From: Bdellovibrionota bacterium
GTDB lineage: Bacteria > Bdellovibrionota > Bdellovibrionia > Bdellovibrionales > Bdellovibrionaceae
Direction of reading: 5' to 3'
DNA: 64,000 nt
NCBI GenBank assembly: GCA_963170155.1
Contig: CAUJGP010000023.1
Span: forward strand, 1 to 64,000
Part shown: piece after piece, positions 37,143-46,369 of the stretch
Numbering within the stretch: position 1 is the stretch's first letter
How the letters are laid out: every line of letters starts with the position of its first letter
Notes under the pieces: model-generated
What the model was told of the DNA's origin: nothing
What the model saw: only the letters and a program-made list of their open reading frames with translations
The model's database searches: none
Position numbers and translations under genes: made by a program

Positions 37143-37536
37143 GCGAGTTAAATGGAGAAAGCAGCATGTTGGGCATGGAGGCGGAGTAGCCTCCAAGGGG
37201 AATAAATTAGATTTTGGAGACTTTGGTTTACAGGCTGTTGAAGATGGTCGCTTAACAGCGAGACAGCTTGAGGCTAGTCGTATTGCTATTTCAAGAAGTG
37301 TTAAACGTGGTGGAAAAATGTGGGTTCGCGTGTTTCCTCATACGCCTGTAACAAAAAAAGCAGCTGAAACACGTATGGGAAGTGGTAAAGGAAATCCAGA
37401 ATTTTGGGTTGCAAGGGTGCAGCCGGGAAGAGTTCTTTTTGAAATTAATGGTATCACAAGAGAGCAGGCTGTTGAGGCCTTTACTTTAGCGATGCATAAA
37501 CTTCCATTTAAAACAAAAATTTTAGTGCGGGAGTAG
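37129..37536 (+). CDS. rplP: 50S ribosomal protein L16
   Basis: L16 (135 residues) helps position A-site tRNA. GTG start inside rpsC after AGGAGG gives [15 protein letters not shown], matching the family. Core signatures: [19 protein letters not shown] and [19 protein letters not shown]. Its loop near the peptidyl-transferase centre is normal. Confidence 0.97.
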   Translation: MLSPKRVKWRKQHVGHGGGVASKGNKLDFGDFGLQAVEDGRLTARQLEASRIAISRSVKRGGKMWVRVFPHTPVTKKAAETRMGSGKGNPEFWVARVQPGRVLFEINGITREQAVEAFTLAMHKLPFKTKILVRE

Positions 37537-37538
37537 AG

Positions 37539-37730
37539 ATGAAGTATTCAGAAATGCAAAGCTTGGCGATTGCTGATTTGGTAAAAAAGAGAAAAGAGTT
37601 GGTAGGTGAAATTTTTAACCTAAAAATGAAAAACTCTATTGGACAGGTTCAGAATCCGTTAATGATTAGAAACTATAGAAGAGATATAGCAAGAATTAAC
37701 ACAGTAATATCTTCAAAAAAAGTGAAGTAG
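37539..37730 (+). CDS. rpmC: 50S ribosomal protein L29
   Basis: L29 (63 residues) is a two-helix protein near the tunnel exit next to L23. Conserved motif: ELVGEIFNLKMKNSIGQVQN followed by RRDIARINTVI. It starts 2 bases after rplP and is 6 bases from rpsQ. Confidence 0.95.
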   Translation: MKYSEMQSLAIADLVKKRKELVGEIFNLKMKNSIGQVQNPLMIRNYRRDIARINTVISSKKVK

Positions 37731-37736
37731 GTAGTT

Positions 37737-38009
37737 ATGGAGAAAAATAATTCAACACGAGGAAGAAGAGTTGAAGTTATTGGGCAGGTTGTAAGTAACA
37801 AAATGGATAAGACCATTTCTGTAGTTACTTATAGAATGGTTCGTCATGGCAAATATGGTAAGTACGTTAAGAAAACCACGGTCATGAAAGCTCATGATGA
37901 AGAGAATGTTGCTAAGATCGGCGATACAGTTAAGATTTTTGAATCAAGACCGCTGAGCAAGACAAAGCGATGGACTCTTGCTGAAGTTGTCGAAACGGTG
38001 AAAGGTTAG
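37737..38009 (+). CDS. rpsQ: 30S ribosomal protein S17
   Basis: S17 (90 residues) is an OB-fold protein that binds 16S rRNA early in assembly. Signatures: [50 protein letters not shown] after GTAGGTAGTT is a weak ribosome site, so coupling to rpmC (6-base gap) is likely. Confidence 0.96.
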   Translation: MEKNNSTRGRRVEVIGQVVSNKMDKTISVVTYRMVRHGKYGKYVKKTTVMKAHDEENVAKIGDTVKIFESRPLSKTKRWTLAEVVETVKG

Positions 38010-38017
38010 GTTTCATC

Positions 38018-38386
38018 ATGATACAGATGCAGACAAAACTTACAGTAGCAGATAACTCTGGAGCAAAAGAAGTTGCTTGTATTAAGGTTATTGGGGGTTC
38101 TAAGAGAAGATACGCCACTATTGGTGACATTATTATCGTATCGATTAAAGAGGCGCTTCCTAATTCAAAAGTTAAAAAGGGAGATGTTGCTAAGGCTGTG
38201 GTAGTTAGAACGGTAAAGCAAACAAGAAGACCTGATGGAACTTATATTCGATTCGATGATAACTCAGCTGTTTTAATTAATGCGGCAAAAGAGCCTATTG
38301 GGACACGGATATTTGGACCTGTTGCAAGAGAATTGAGAGCAAAGCAGTTTGTGAAGATTGTTTCGCTTGCTCCAGAAGTTCTATAG
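38018..38386 (+). CDS. rplN: 50S ribosomal protein L14
   Basis: L14 (122 residues) forms the intersubunit bridge B8 and contacts RsfS. Complete signature: [51 protein letters not shown]. It is the first spc-operon gene. The next gene is rplE after only 12 bases; rplX (L24), which normally stands here, is absent. Confidence 0.98.
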   Translation: MIQMQTKLTVADNSGAKEVACIKVIGGSKRRYATIGDIIIVSIKEALPNSKVKKGDVAKAVVVRTVKQTRRPDGTYIRFDDNSAVLINAAKEPIGTRIFGPVARELRAKQFVKIVSLAPEVL

Positions 38387-38398
38387 AGGAATGAAGTT

Positions 38399-38938
38399 AT
38401 GAATAGATTAGAGAATCGATATAAAGATGAGATTAGGCCGGGTCTTGTAAAGCAATTAGGCTTTAAGAATGTGATGCAAGTTCCTAAGCTAGAAAAAGTT
38501 GTTATTTCTGTTTGTTTAAGTGAAGCTGTGCAAAACCCTAAGGTATTAAACTCTGTTGTGGATGAGCTTACTGCAATTACAGGACAGAAGGCTGTTATCA
38601 CTCATGCAAAGAAAGCCATTTCTAACTTTAAACTAAGGGAAGGGATTGCTATTGGAGCTCGAGTTACCTTACGAAGAGAGAGAATGTATGCATTTATGGA
38701 TAAGCTCATGAATTTAGCTTTGCCAAGAGTGCGTGACTTTAGAGGGCTTCCTCCAAAGGGCTTTGATGGTCGAGGCAATTATAATATGGGTTTAAAAGAG
38801 CAGATTGTATTCCCCGAAATTAACTTTGATAAAGTTGAAAAGGCTCGGGGTATGAATATTACAATTTGTACTTCTGGTAAAACAGATGCTGAGGGCAAGG
38901 CTTTACTTGAAGCTCTTGGTATGCCTTTCAGGAAATAA
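38399..38938 (+). CDS. rplE: 50S ribosomal protein L5
   Basis: L5 (179 residues) binds 5S rRNA and contacts P-site tRNA. Typical blocks: [49 protein letters not shown] and [19 protein letters not shown]. There is no L24-like extension or fusion. The gene directly follows rplN. Confidence 0.98.
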   Translation: MNRLENRYKDEIRPGLVKQLGFKNVMQVPKLEKVVISVCLSEAVQNPKVLNSVVDELTAITGQKAVITHAKKAISNFKLREGIAIGARVTLRRERMYAFMDKLMNLALPRVRDFRGLPPKGFDGRGNYNMGLKEQIVFPEINFDKVEKARGMNITICTSGKTDAEGKALLEALGMPFRK

Positions 38939-38949
38939 TGAGGTGAAGT

Positions 38950-39255
38950 TTGGCAAGATTAGCTGCTATTGAAAAAAATAATAGAAGAAAAGCGGTTTCC
39001 ACAAAGTTTTGGAAACTAAGACGTGAGTTGCGGGCAAAATTTATTGATTCTAAGTTAAGTGATCAAGAAAGACAGGATGCCTTTTTAAAACTGCAAAAAT
39101 TACCTAGGGATACGTCTCCAGCAAGAGTAATTAACCGGTGCCAGCTTACAGGGCGACCACGTGGTAATTACCAAAAGTTTGGATTGTCTCGTTTGGCTTT
39201 TAGGCAGCTCGCTTTAGATGGAAAATTGCCTGGTGTTACTAAATCAAGTTGGTGA
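38950..39255 (+). CDS. rpsN: 30S ribosomal protein S14, zinc-free long form
   Basis: S14 (101 residues) is of the long C-minus type: the CxxC zinc pairs of the short form are missing and only one Cys is present ([11 protein letters not shown]). TTG start after AATGAGGTGAAG; the protein begins [14 protein letters not shown] as in E. coli. It sits late in 30S-head assembly between rplE and rpsH. Confidence 0.95.
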   Translation: MARLAAIEKNNRRKAVSTKFWKLRRELRAKFIDSKLSDQERQDAFLKLQKLPRDTSPARVINRCQLTGRPRGNYQKFGLSRLAFRQLALDGKLPGVTKSSW

Positions 39256-39267
39256 GGATAATTAAAT

Positions 39268-39657
39268 ATGGATACGGTAGGAGAGTTTTTAACTAGAATA
39301 CGAAATGCTGGAGCTGCTGGTCATGAGAAATTCGATATTCCCTCATCAAAAATGAGAGAATCAATAGCGAAGATTCTCGTGGATGAGGGTATGGTAAGAT
39401 CCTATAAGGTGGCTAAAGATAGTAAGCAAGGTGTAATGCGCCTGTATTTAAAGTATGATGATACTGGGGTTCATGTCATATCTAATTTAGCAAGAGCAAG
39501 TCGGCCGGGTCGGCGTTTGTATGTTAAAGGTGATACTATTCCTTCAGTACGATCTGGTATGGGTTTTTGTATATTAAGCACTAATAAAGGTTTAATGAGC
39601 AGTAGAAATGCTCAGAAGCAAAATATTGGTGGTGAATTAGTTTGTAAAGTTTGGTAG
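39268..39657 (+). CDS. rpsH: 30S ribosomal protein S8
   Basis: S8 (129 residues) binds the central 16S domain and in E. coli represses the spc operon. Motifs: VGEFLTRIRNAGAAGHEKFD and a C-terminal GFCILSTNKGLMSSRNAQKQ. It is slightly shorter in the middle than some homologues. It is followed by rplF after 7 bases. Confidence 0.96.
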   Translation: MDTVGEFLTRIRNAGAAGHEKFDIPSSKMRESIAKILVDEGMVRSYKVAKDSKQGVMRLYLKYDDTGVHVISNLARASRPGRRLYVKGDTIPSVRSGMGFCILSTNKGLMSSRNAQKQNIGGELVCKVW

Positions 39658-39664
39658 GTGTATT

Positions 39665-40207
39665 ATGTCCAGAGTGGGTAAGGCTCCAATCAGTTTTGAT
39701 GAAAAAGTACAAGTAACTGTTTCTCCAGCAAATGAAGTTTTAGTAAAAGCTGGGAATAAACAGATTAATTTAAAAGTGCGTCCTGAAGTCAGTGTTGAGC
39801 TTGATGGTAAGTCTTTGGTTCTCTCCAAGAATGAAGATTCAAAGACTGCTAGTAGCCTTCACGGCATGTATCGCGCATTAATTCAAAATGCGGTAACAGG
39901 TATTTCAAAAGGGTTTACAAAGTCTCTTGAATTACATGGAGTGGGTTACAGGGCAAACGTGGCAGGAAAAAGATTGGAAATGAGTTTGGGGTTTAGTCAT
40001 CCTGTTGTTTATGAAATTCCAGAAGGAATTGAAATTAAAGTTGATAAGCAAACAAATATTTCTATCACAGGTTTTGATAGAGCCTTGGTGGGAGCTGTTG
40101 CTGCAAAAATTAGAAGCTTTAGACCTCCTGAGCCTTATTTGGGAAAAGGAGTTCGATATTCTGATGAGAAAATTCGTAGAAAAGCTGGTAAGTCAGCAGG
40201 AAAGTAA
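39665..40207 (+). CDS. rplF: 50S ribosomal protein L6
   Basis: L6 (180 residues) is near the factor-binding site. Two repeated domains; signature RSFRPPEPYLGKGVRYSDE close to the C-terminus, N-terminus MSRVGKAPISFDEKV. ATG after GGTAGGTG. Normal in length. Confidence 0.97.
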   Translation: MSRVGKAPISFDEKVQVTVSPANEVLVKAGNKQINLKVRPEVSVELDGKSLVLSKNEDSKTASSLHGMYRALIQNAVTGISKGFTKSLELHGVGYRANVAGKRLEMSLGFSHPVVYEIPEGIEIKVDKQTNISITGFDRALVGAVAAKIRSFRPPEPYLGKGVRYSDEKIRRKAGKSAGK

Positions 40208-40219
40208 TGTGAGATTAAT

Positions 40220-40588
40220 ATGAAGATAGTGTTGAAAAAAAATACGAGCCCTAAGGTTAATAATAGATTAAAAAAGAAATTGCGCATTAGAAAAAAGGTT
40301 TCTGGTACTGTAGAGAAGCCTCGCCTGTGTGTATTTAAAAGCGCAAAACATATTTATGCGTCATTGATTGATGATACTACAGGTAAGACTCTGCTAACAG
40401 TTTCGTCTTTAAATATTAAGGATGATTTGTCTGGCGTAGAGATGGCAAAGAAAGTGGGCTTAGAGATTGCGGGCAAGGCCAAGTCAGAAAAGATTGAGAC
40501 AGTTGTTTTTGACAGGAACGGATTTATTTATCATGGTCGCATAAAATCATTGGCTGATGGTGCTCGTGAAGCTGGTTTGAAATTCTAA
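40220..40588 (+). CDS. rplR: 50S ribosomal protein L18
   Basis: L18 (122 residues) binds 5S rRNA with L5. Motifs: [28 protein letters not shown] and a C-terminal [20 protein letters not shown]. It starts 12 bases after rplF and is followed by rpsE after 10 bases. Confidence 0.96.
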   Translation: MKIVLKKNTSPKVNNRLKKKLRIRKKVSGTVEKPRLCVFKSAKHIYASLIDDTTGKTLLTVSSLNIKDDLSGVEMAKKVGLEIAGKAKSEKIETVVFDRNGFIYHGRIKSLADGAREAGLKF

Positions 40589-40598
40589 GGAGTAGTTA

Positions 40599-41051
40599 AT
40601 GGAAAAGGTGAATGCTGAATTTGAAGAGAGAGTCGTCTCTATCAATCGAGTAGCAAAAGTGGTCAAAGGGGGGCGACGGTTTTCTTTCTCTGCTCTAGTT
40701 GTTGTTGGAAATAAGGCAGGAGAGATAGGTATAGGAACTGGTAAAGCCGGTGAGGTTCCTGAGGCAATAGGAAAGGCAAGTCGTTCAGCAAAAAAAATGA
40801 CAAAAGGTGTACAGCTTCACCAATTAAGAACAATCCCTCATGAAGTGATTGGAAGATTTGGTGCTGCAAAAGTTGTCATGAAGCCAGCAGCTCCAGGAAC
40901 TGGTGTTATTGCAGGAGGAGCTGTTCGTGCAGTTTTGGAATCTGTGGGAGTTAAAGATATTCTTACAAAATGTGTAGGTACAAGAAACCCACATAATGCT
41001 GTAAGAGCAACTTTAGATGGTCTTAAACAATTAAAACAAAAAGCTGAGTGA
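40599..41051 (+). CDS. rpsE: 30S ribosomal protein S5
   Basis: S5 (150 residues) is at the mRNA entry and the decoding region. Motifs: [33 protein letters not shown], and [21 protein letters not shown] short N-terminus compared with E. coli (about 166 residues). Its stop lies 8 bases before the preferred rpmD start. Confidence 0.97.
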   Translation: MEKVNAEFEERVVSINRVAKVVKGGRRFSFSALVVVGNKAGEIGIGTGKAGEVPEAIGKASRSAKKMTKGVQLHQLRTIPHEVIGRFGAAKVVMKPAAPGTGVIAGGAVRAVLESVGVKDILTKCVGTRNPHNAVRATLDGLKQLKQKAE

Positions 41052-41059
41052 GGTTTCTT

Positions 41060-41245
41060 GTGATTAAGACATTTCGTATAACATTAAAAAGAAGTCTCAT
41101 CGGTTGCACTCAGACTCAGAGGGCAACTGTTGAAGCGCTAGGTCTCAGAAAAAGACATCAGACAGTAAAACTTGCTGATAACCCAGCTAATCGTGGACAG
41201 ATTTTTAAAGTTCAACATTTGCTGGATGTTCAGGTGGAGAAGTAA
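41060..41245 (+). CDS. rpmD: 50S ribosomal protein L30
   Basis: L30 (61 residues). GTG 41060 has GAGG 6 bases upstream and gives the usual family length; a GTG at 41048 would overlap rpsE and add 4 residues. Typical sequence [20 protein letters not shown] then [10 protein letters not shown]. rplO starts one base after its stop. Confidence 0.93.
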   Translation: MIKTFRITLKRSLIGCTQTQRATVEALGLRKRHQTVKLADNPANRGQIFKVQHLLDVQVEK

Positions 41246-41246
41246 G

Positions 41247-41675
41247 ATGAGTTTATTGGAAACTTTAGCTCCTAAAAAGGGAGCTACGCATTCAAGAAAA
41301 AGAATTGGTCGAGGAAGAGGTTCTGGCCTAGGTCAAACTGCAGGGAAGGGACATAAAGGGCAGCTGGCTCGTACTGGGGGAACTGTACGCCGAGGGTTCG
41401 AAGGAGGACAAACTCCTTTAATTCGTCGCTTGCCTAAGTTTGGCTTTAAATGCCCTTCAAGTATAACGTATGAAATTCTTACTTTATCTGATCTTGAATC
41501 ATTAAATGGTGAGATTACATTAGAGCTTTTAAAGAATTCTGAATTGATTAAAAACACTCAAGTTAAGGTTTTAGCGAATGGAAAAATTACACATGCTATT
41601 ACTTTAAAAGGTATTAAGGTGAGTCAGGGTGCACGGCGAGCTATTGAGGCTGTTGGTGGAAAGATAGAGGAATAG
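41247..41675 (+). CDS. rplO: 50S ribosomal protein L15
   Basis: L15 (142 residues), late-assembly protein. The ATG at 41247 after GTGGAGAAG gives MSLLETLAPKKGATHSRKRI; an in-frame start inside rpmD is rejected. Glycine-rich N-terminal arm GRGRGSGLGQTAGKGHKG and C-terminal LKGIKVSQGARRAIEAVGG are intact. Confidence 0.97.
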   Translation: MSLLETLAPKKGATHSRKRIGRGRGSGLGQTAGKGHKGQLARTGGTVRRGFEGGQTPLIRRLPKFGFKCPSSITYEILTLSDLESLNGEITLELLKNSELIKNTQVKVLANGKITHAITLKGIKVSQGARRAIEAVGGKIEE

Positions 41676-41679
41676 TCGA

Positions 41680-43002
41680 GTGGCAGTTATGGATGGAATC
41701 TCTAAAAATGCTGATCTACAACGAAGAATACTCTTCACGCTAGGGATTTTGGCAGTTTATCGCATAGGAGTGCATGTTGCTACTCCTGGAGTTGATAATA
41801 CAGCTGTTCTTTCTTTTTTTCAGGCACAAAGTGCAGGAATTTTTGGGCTTTTTAATACTTTTACAGGTGGAGCTTTAAGTCAATTTAGTGTTTTTGCTCT
41901 AGGGATCATGCCATATATATCTGCTTCAATTATTTTTCAACTATTGAGTTCAGCAGTTCCTTATCTTGAGTCACTGAAAAAAGAAGGGGAGCAGGGTAGA
42001 AAGAAAATTAATCAATATACTAGGTATGCAACTGTAGTATTGGCAGTCATTCAAGGTTCTGCAATTAGTAGTTGGCTAATGGGTTCATCAAGTCCTGAAG
42101 GTAAAGCATTAGTACTTGGTTCACATGTTGGATTTCTACCATTTCAAATTATGACAGTTTTAACTCTGACTGCTGGTACTTGCTTTATTATGTGGTTGGG
42201 AGAGCAGATTACAGAAAGAGGCATTGGTAATGGGGCTAGTTTAATTATCTTTACTGGTATTGCAGCTTCGATTCCTGCTGGAGCCCAGAGCTTATTTTCT
42301 CTTGTGTCCAATGATGAAATTTCTTCTGCTGCGGCACTGGCTATAGTATTTTTGATGATTTTGGTAATCGCAGCCGTTATTTATGTTGAGGTTGCTCAAC
42401 GAAAGATCCCAATTCAGTATTCGCAGCGAGGAACAGGTAAGACGGCTATGACAATACCTCAAAGTCACCTTCCTTTAAAACTAAATTTTTCAGGGGTGAT
42501 TCCTCCTATTTTTGCAAGCTCCTTGTTAATGTTTCCTGCAACGATGGCTCAGTTCGTAAATGCTCCTTGGTTGCAGTCAATTCAAGCTTCCTTGAGCCCT
42601 AATGGCGCTATGTATAATATTATATTTGTTTTATTAATTGTATTTTTCTGCTTTTTCTACACAGAAATTGTATTTAATCCAAAGGAAGTAGCTGAAAACT
42701 TGAAAAAGCATGGAGGTTTTATTCCTGGAGTGAGAGCTGGCCAAAGCACATCCGATTATATTCAAACAGTTATTGAGCGGATTAATGTGGGAGGAGCTAC
42801 TTATTTATCAGCAATATGTGTGTTACCTGGGCTTCTAAATGAACTTTTTAAAATACCATTTTATTTTGGAGGTACGAGTTTATTGATTCTTGTTGGGGTA
42901 GCGTTAGACACTTCACAGCAGATTCAATCCTATATGTTATCTCAAAAATATGAAGGTTTTTTAAAGGGTGCAAAAATTAGGAGCCGGAGGGTACAGTATT
43001 GA
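41680..43002 (+). CDS. secY: Preprotein translocase subunit SecY
   Basis: SecY (440 residues) is the membrane channel for protein export, with ten hydrophobic segments. Signatures: RRILFTLGILAVYRIGVHV (segment 1), FTGGALSQFSVFALGIMPYI (plug region) and GFIPGVRAGQSTSDYI. GTG 41680 or ATG 41689 could be the start; the difference is three residues. It works with SecE, encoded at 17.8 kb, and SecG/SecA, outside the window. adk overlaps its stop by four bases. Confidence 0.97.
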   Translation: MAVMDGISKNADLQRRILFTLGILAVYRIGVHVATPGVDNTAVLSFFQAQSAGIFGLFNTFTGGALSQFSVFALGIMPYISASIIFQLLSSAVPYLESLKKEGEQGRKKINQYTRYATVVLAVIQGSAISSWLMGSSSPEGKALVLGSHVGFLPFQIMTVLTLTAGTCFIMWLGEQITERGIGNGASLIIFTGIAASIPAGAQSLFSLVSNDEISSAAALAIVFLMILVIAAVIYVEVAQRKIPIQYSQRGTGKTAMTIPQSHLPLKLNFSGVIPPIFASSLLMFPATMAQFVNAPWLQSIQASLSPNGAMYNIIFVLLIVFFCFFYTEIVFNPKEVAENLKKHGGFIPGVRAGQSTSDYIQTVIERINVGGATYLSAICVLPGLLNELFKIPFYFGGTSLLILVGVALDTSQQIQSYMLSQKYEGFLKGAKIRSRRVQY

Positions 43003-43649
43003 TTCTCCTCCTATTTGGTGCACCTGGTTCAGGTAAGGGCACTCAGAGTGCCCTGTTAGTTGAAAAAAAAGGTTTTTTTCAGATTAGTACGGGCGATCTT
43101 TTAAGATCAGCAATAAGGGATGGTACTAAGCTTGGAAATGACGCTAAGTTGTATCTTGATCAAGGAAAGCTTGTTCCAGATTCGGTTGTTATAGGCTTGG
43201 TTGATGATATTTTAGAAAAAGCTCTTAGCAAGGGCCATAAGTTATTTATATTTGATGGTTTTCCTAGGACAGGAGCTCAAGCTCAAAGTTTGAAGGAAAT
43301 TTTAAAAAAACATGAATTATATGCAGAAGCTGCTGTATTTATTAATGTGGATAATGAGGTTTTAGTTAAAAGATTAACAGGACGGCGTATTTGTCAAGTG
43401 TGTGGATCTGTCTACCACATTGAAAATAACCCCAGTAAAAAAAGTGGAATTTGTGATAAATGTGGTGGGCAATTAATTTTGCGTTCCGATGATAAGGAAG
43501 AGGTTGTTTTATCGCGTTTAGAGACTTATCAGGTGACAGCTGGTTTGCTTAGAAATTTTTATAATAGTGATGGAATTGTAAAAGAAGTAAATGGTGATCA
43601 ATCTGTTGAGGTGGTCTATGAAAATATTGTATCAAGTGCTGGTTTGTAA
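42999..43649 (+). CDS. adk: Adenylate kinase, zinc-LID type
   Basis: The enzyme (216 residues) catalyses AMP + ATP to 2 ADP. TTG start overlapping the secY stop (TTGA) after GGAGCCGGAGG. P-loop GAPGSGKGT, NMP-binding STGDLLRSAIRDGT, and a LID with four cysteines (RRICQVCGSVYH and SGICDKCGG) that should bind zinc. FIFDGFPRT is conserved. secY-adk linkage is common in bacteria; the map and infA genes that often follow are absent. Confidence 0.97.
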   Translation: MILLLFGAPGSGKGTQSALLVEKKGFFQISTGDLLRSAIRDGTKLGNDAKLYLDQGKLVPDSVVIGLVDDILEKALSKGHKLFIFDGFPRTGAQAQSLKEILKKHELYAEAAVFINVDNEVLVKRLTGRRICQVCGSVYHIENNPSKKSGICDKCGGQLILRSDDKEEVVLSRLETYQVTAGLLRNFYNSDGIVKEVNGDQSVEVVYENIVSSAGL

Positions 43650-43732
43650 GCAGTTGATAGATAGTTCTAGACTCTTTCTCTAAAATAGTGTAGAGAGGCC
43701 ATTCTGAAAAAATTAAAACAGCTAGGAAAGTT

Positions 43733-43846
43733 ATGAAAGTACGTCCTTCAGTAAAAAAGATTTGTAGTAAGTGTAAAATTATTAAACGTAAGGGTGCTGT
43801 TCGTGTAATTTGCGAAAACCCTAAACACAAGCAGAGACAGGGGTAG
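43733..43846 (+). CDS. rpmJ: 50S ribosomal protein L36
   Basis: This 37-residue protein, [20 protein letters not shown] and on to HKQRQG, has the complete zinc ligand set C11-x2-C14, C27, H32 of the zinc-containing form. ATG follows CTAGGAAAG. It is placed between adk and rpsM, as is usual at the spc/alpha junction. No zinc-independent paralogue is visible in the window. Confidence 0.97.
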   Translation: MKVRPSVKKICSKCKIIKRKGAVRVICENPKHKQRQG

Positions 43847-43849
43847 TAG

Positions 43850-44224
43850 ATGGCTCGTTTAGCGGGTGTAGATTTGCCCAGAAATAAACGTGTAGAAGTA
43901 GCTTTAACTTATATTTTTGGAATTGGTCGTCCAAAGGCTCGATGGATTTGTTCGCAAGCGAATATCCCTGAAAGTCTTAGAACAGAAGGTCTAACAGACG
44001 AGCATATTGCAAAAATTCGTTCGGTTATTGAATCCCATATTAAAATTGAGGGTGATCTACGACGTGAAATTGGTTTATCGATTAAACGTCTCATGGATTT
44101 AAATTGTTATCGAGGGATTAGACATCGGAAAGGGCTGCCAGTTCGAGGTCAGAATACAAGATCTAACGCACGAACGCGTAAGGGGCCAAAAAAGACGGTC
44201 GCTAATAAGAAAAAAGCTGTATAA
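43850..44224 (+). CDS. rpsM: 30S ribosomal protein S13
   Basis: S13 (124 residues) contacts P-site tRNA with its C-terminal tail and bridges to the 50S. Motifs: [33 protein letters not shown], and [18 protein letters not shown] with [14 protein letters not shown]. It starts 3 bases after rpmJ, as the first gene of the alpha cluster. Confidence 0.97.
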   Translation: MARLAGVDLPRNKRVEVALTYIFGIGRPKARWICSQANIPESLRTEGLTDEHIAKIRSVIESHIKIEGDLRREIGLSIKRLMDLNCYRGIRHRKGLPVRGQNTRSNARTRKGPKKTVANKKKAV

Positions 44225-44240
44225 AAAAGGATAATGTAAA

Positions 44241-44648
44241 ATGGCAACTCCAGGTACTAAAGAAGTAACAGCAAAAAAAGCTAAGAAAAAAATTAAAAAA
44301 ATAGTCTCTCAAGGGCTTTGTCATATTCAAGCGGGATTTGGAAATGTGATTATTACCATCACGGATGGAGGTGGTGATACGCTTTCTTGGTCTTCAGCGG
44401 GCCATCTTGGTTTCAAGGGGAGTCGAAAAGGAACCCCTTTTGCAGCGACTGTAACGGCAGAAGATGCAGGAAAGAAAGCGATGGAGTTAGGGGTTCGGTC
44501 TCTTGATGTCTTTTTAAATGGTCCAGGAGCAGGTCGGGAGCCTGCAATTAGAGCTCTTGCTAGCTTAGGGCTTAGAATTAATCTATTAAAGGATATTACC
44601 CCTGTGCCGCATAATGGTTGCCGTCCACCTAAACGAAGAAGAATTTAG
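44241..44648 (+). CDS. rpsK: 30S ribosomal protein S11
   Basis: S11 (135 residues) lies on the platform near the mRNA exit. Motifs: [37 protein letters not shown] and the C-terminal [13 protein letters not shown]. The Lys-rich N-terminus ([11 protein letters not shown]) is longer than in some relatives. ATG after AAAAAAGGA. Confidence 0.97.
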   Translation: MATPGTKEVTAKKAKKKIKKIVSQGLCHIQAGFGNVIITITDGGGDTLSWSSAGHLGFKGSRKGTPFAATVTAEDAGKKAMELGVRSLDVFLNGPGAGREPAIRALASLGLRINLLKDITPVPHNGCRPPKRRRI

Positions 44649-44656
44649 AGGTTGTT

Positions 44657-45283
44657 GTGAGTTGTGTAAATAAAAGTGTTTGTAAAATTTGTAGACGTGA
44701 AAATTTGAAATTATTTTTAAAAGGAGAGCGTTGTTATACTGATAAGTGTTCATTTGAGAGACGACCTTATCCTCCAGGTCAACACGGTCAGTCCCGCTTA
44801 AAGTTTTCTGAGTTTGCACTTCAGCTTCGTGAGAAGCAGAAGACAAAGAGATATTATGGGGTTTCTGAAAAACAGTTTAGAAGGTACGTTGGATTTGCTG
44901 AAAAATCTAAAGAAGTGACTGGTTTGGCTTTATTAAAGAATTTAGAGCAACGACTTGATAATGTTGTTGCTACCTTAGGGTTTGCTTCTTCAAGAAAAGA
45001 TGCAAGGCAAATTGTATCTCATGGTCATGTTTTGGTGAATGGTAAGAAAGTTAATATTCCAAGTTATTCAGTTGTTAAAGGGGACACTATTCAAATTTCT
45101 GGTAATGGTAAAGAGATGGCTAGAGTGATGGCTGCAGTTCAAGGGGCCGCAAAGAGAACTATTCCCTCTTGGCTTGAAGTAGATCATGGGGCTTTAAAGG
45201 GTATTGTGAAGGATCTGCCAGGGAGAGAAGAGATCACTTTGCCTGTTGAAGAGAATATGATTGTTGAGTATTATTCACGATAA
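44657..45283 (+). CDS. rpsD: 30S ribosomal protein S4, zinc-binding form
   Basis: S4 (208 residues) nucleates the 30S body. GTG start. The N-terminal zinc site has four cysteines (SVCKICRRE and GERCYTDKC). The S4 RNA-binding domain ([20 protein letters not shown]) and [18 protein letters not shown] are typical. It may repress the alpha operon, as in E. coli; no leader structure was found at rpsM because the gap is only 3 bases. Confidence 0.97.
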   Translation: MSCVNKSVCKICRRENLKLFLKGERCYTDKCSFERRPYPPGQHGQSRLKFSEFALQLREKQKTKRYYGVSEKQFRRYVGFAEKSKEVTGLALLKNLEQRLDNVVATLGFASSRKDARQIVSHGHVLVNGKKVNIPSYSVVKGDTIQISGNGKEMARVMAAVQGAAKRTIPSWLEVDHGALKGIVKDLPGREEITLPVEENMIVEYYSR

Positions 45284-45300
45284 GAGACACTGGAGGTCCC

Positions 45301-46335
45301 ATGCAAGAGCATTATTATTTATTCTGGAAAGATTTAATTAAACCAAAAGGTTACGAGGTAGATCGTGATTCCTTAAGAGATGATTATGGGAGATTTCTAG
45401 TAAAGCCTCTTGAAAGAGGGTTTGGGGTAACTCTCGGTAACTCTTTAAGACGTATTCTTCTTAGCTCAATGATGGGGTCAGCAGTAAGCGCTGTTAGATT
45501 TGATGGAGTTTTACATGAGTTCTCCACAATTCCAGATGTTTTGGAAGATGTAACTGATATTATGTTGAATCTGAAAGAAGTCCGATTCAGACAGTATAGC
45601 TCTGAGGAACAACATTTAAGAATTAATAAAAAAGGGCCTGGTAAAGTTACTGCTGCGGACATTCAAACGAATGATAAAGTAGAAGTTTTGAATCCACATC
45701 AAGTGATTGCTACATTAGGAGAAAATGCTCAGTTTAATGTTGAGATTGTTGTGAGTTATGGCCGTGGCTATGTTGCTGCGGATGAAAGAGAACGAGATTT
45801 AGCTGTTGGCTTTATTGCAATGGATGCTTTATACAGCCCCATAAAGAAGATTAATTATAGTGTTTCTAATGCTCGTGTTGGTCAGAGGACAGATTATGAT
45901 GCTTTGACTTTTGAAGTGTGGACGGATGGCTCATTAAAACCAGAGGAAGCGGTCTCACTGGGGTCAAAAATTTTAAAAGATCAGCTTCAAATATTTTTGA
46001 CTTTTGATGAGGCTATGGAACCGACTGAGGATTTTAAAGACCATAAGAACACGAGTCTTAATGAAAATCTATTTCGTTCTGTTGACGATTTAGAGCTTTC
46101 AGTTCGCAGTGCTAATTGCTTAAAGAATGCAAATATTCGCTTTATTGGAGAGTTAGTAGTTAGAACTGAGGCTGAAATGCTTAAGACTAAAAACTTTGGT
46201 CGTAAGTCTTTAAATGAGATTAAAGAGATTTTATCTGAGATGGGTCTTGGTTTGGGGATGAAAATTGATGGATGGCCACCAGTTGGTTGGGATCCAAATA
46301 CGGCTCCTCAAATAAAGCGAGAGCAAGCAAATTAG
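45301..46335 (+). CDS. rpoA: RNA polymerase alpha subunit
   Basis: Alpha (344 residues) assembles the polymerase core and contacts UP elements and activators. N-terminal domain: [20 protein letters not shown] and [20 protein letters not shown]-terminal domain with [14 protein letters not shown] and [20 protein letters not shown] after TGGAGG. Slightly longer than the E. coli protein (329) mainly at both ends. Confidence 0.98.
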   Translation: MQEHYYLFWKDLIKPKGYEVDRDSLRDDYGRFLVKPLERGFGVTLGNSLRRILLSSMMGSAVSAVRFDGVLHEFSTIPDVLEDVTDIMLNLKEVRFRQYSSEEQHLRINKKGPGKVTAADIQTNDKVEVLNPHQVIATLGENAQFNVEIVVSYGRGYVAADERERDLAVGFIAMDALYSPIKKINYSVSNARVGQRTDYDALTFEVWTDGSLKPEEAVSLGSKILKDQLQIFLTFDEAMEPTEDFKDHKNTSLNENLFRSVDDLELSVRSANCLKNANIRFIGELVVRTEAEMLKTKNFGRKSLNEIKEILSEMGLGLGMKIDGWPPVGWDPNTAPQIKREQAN

Positions 46336-46369
46336 ATCGCATAAGAAAAGTTGTGTGTTGGAGTAAATA

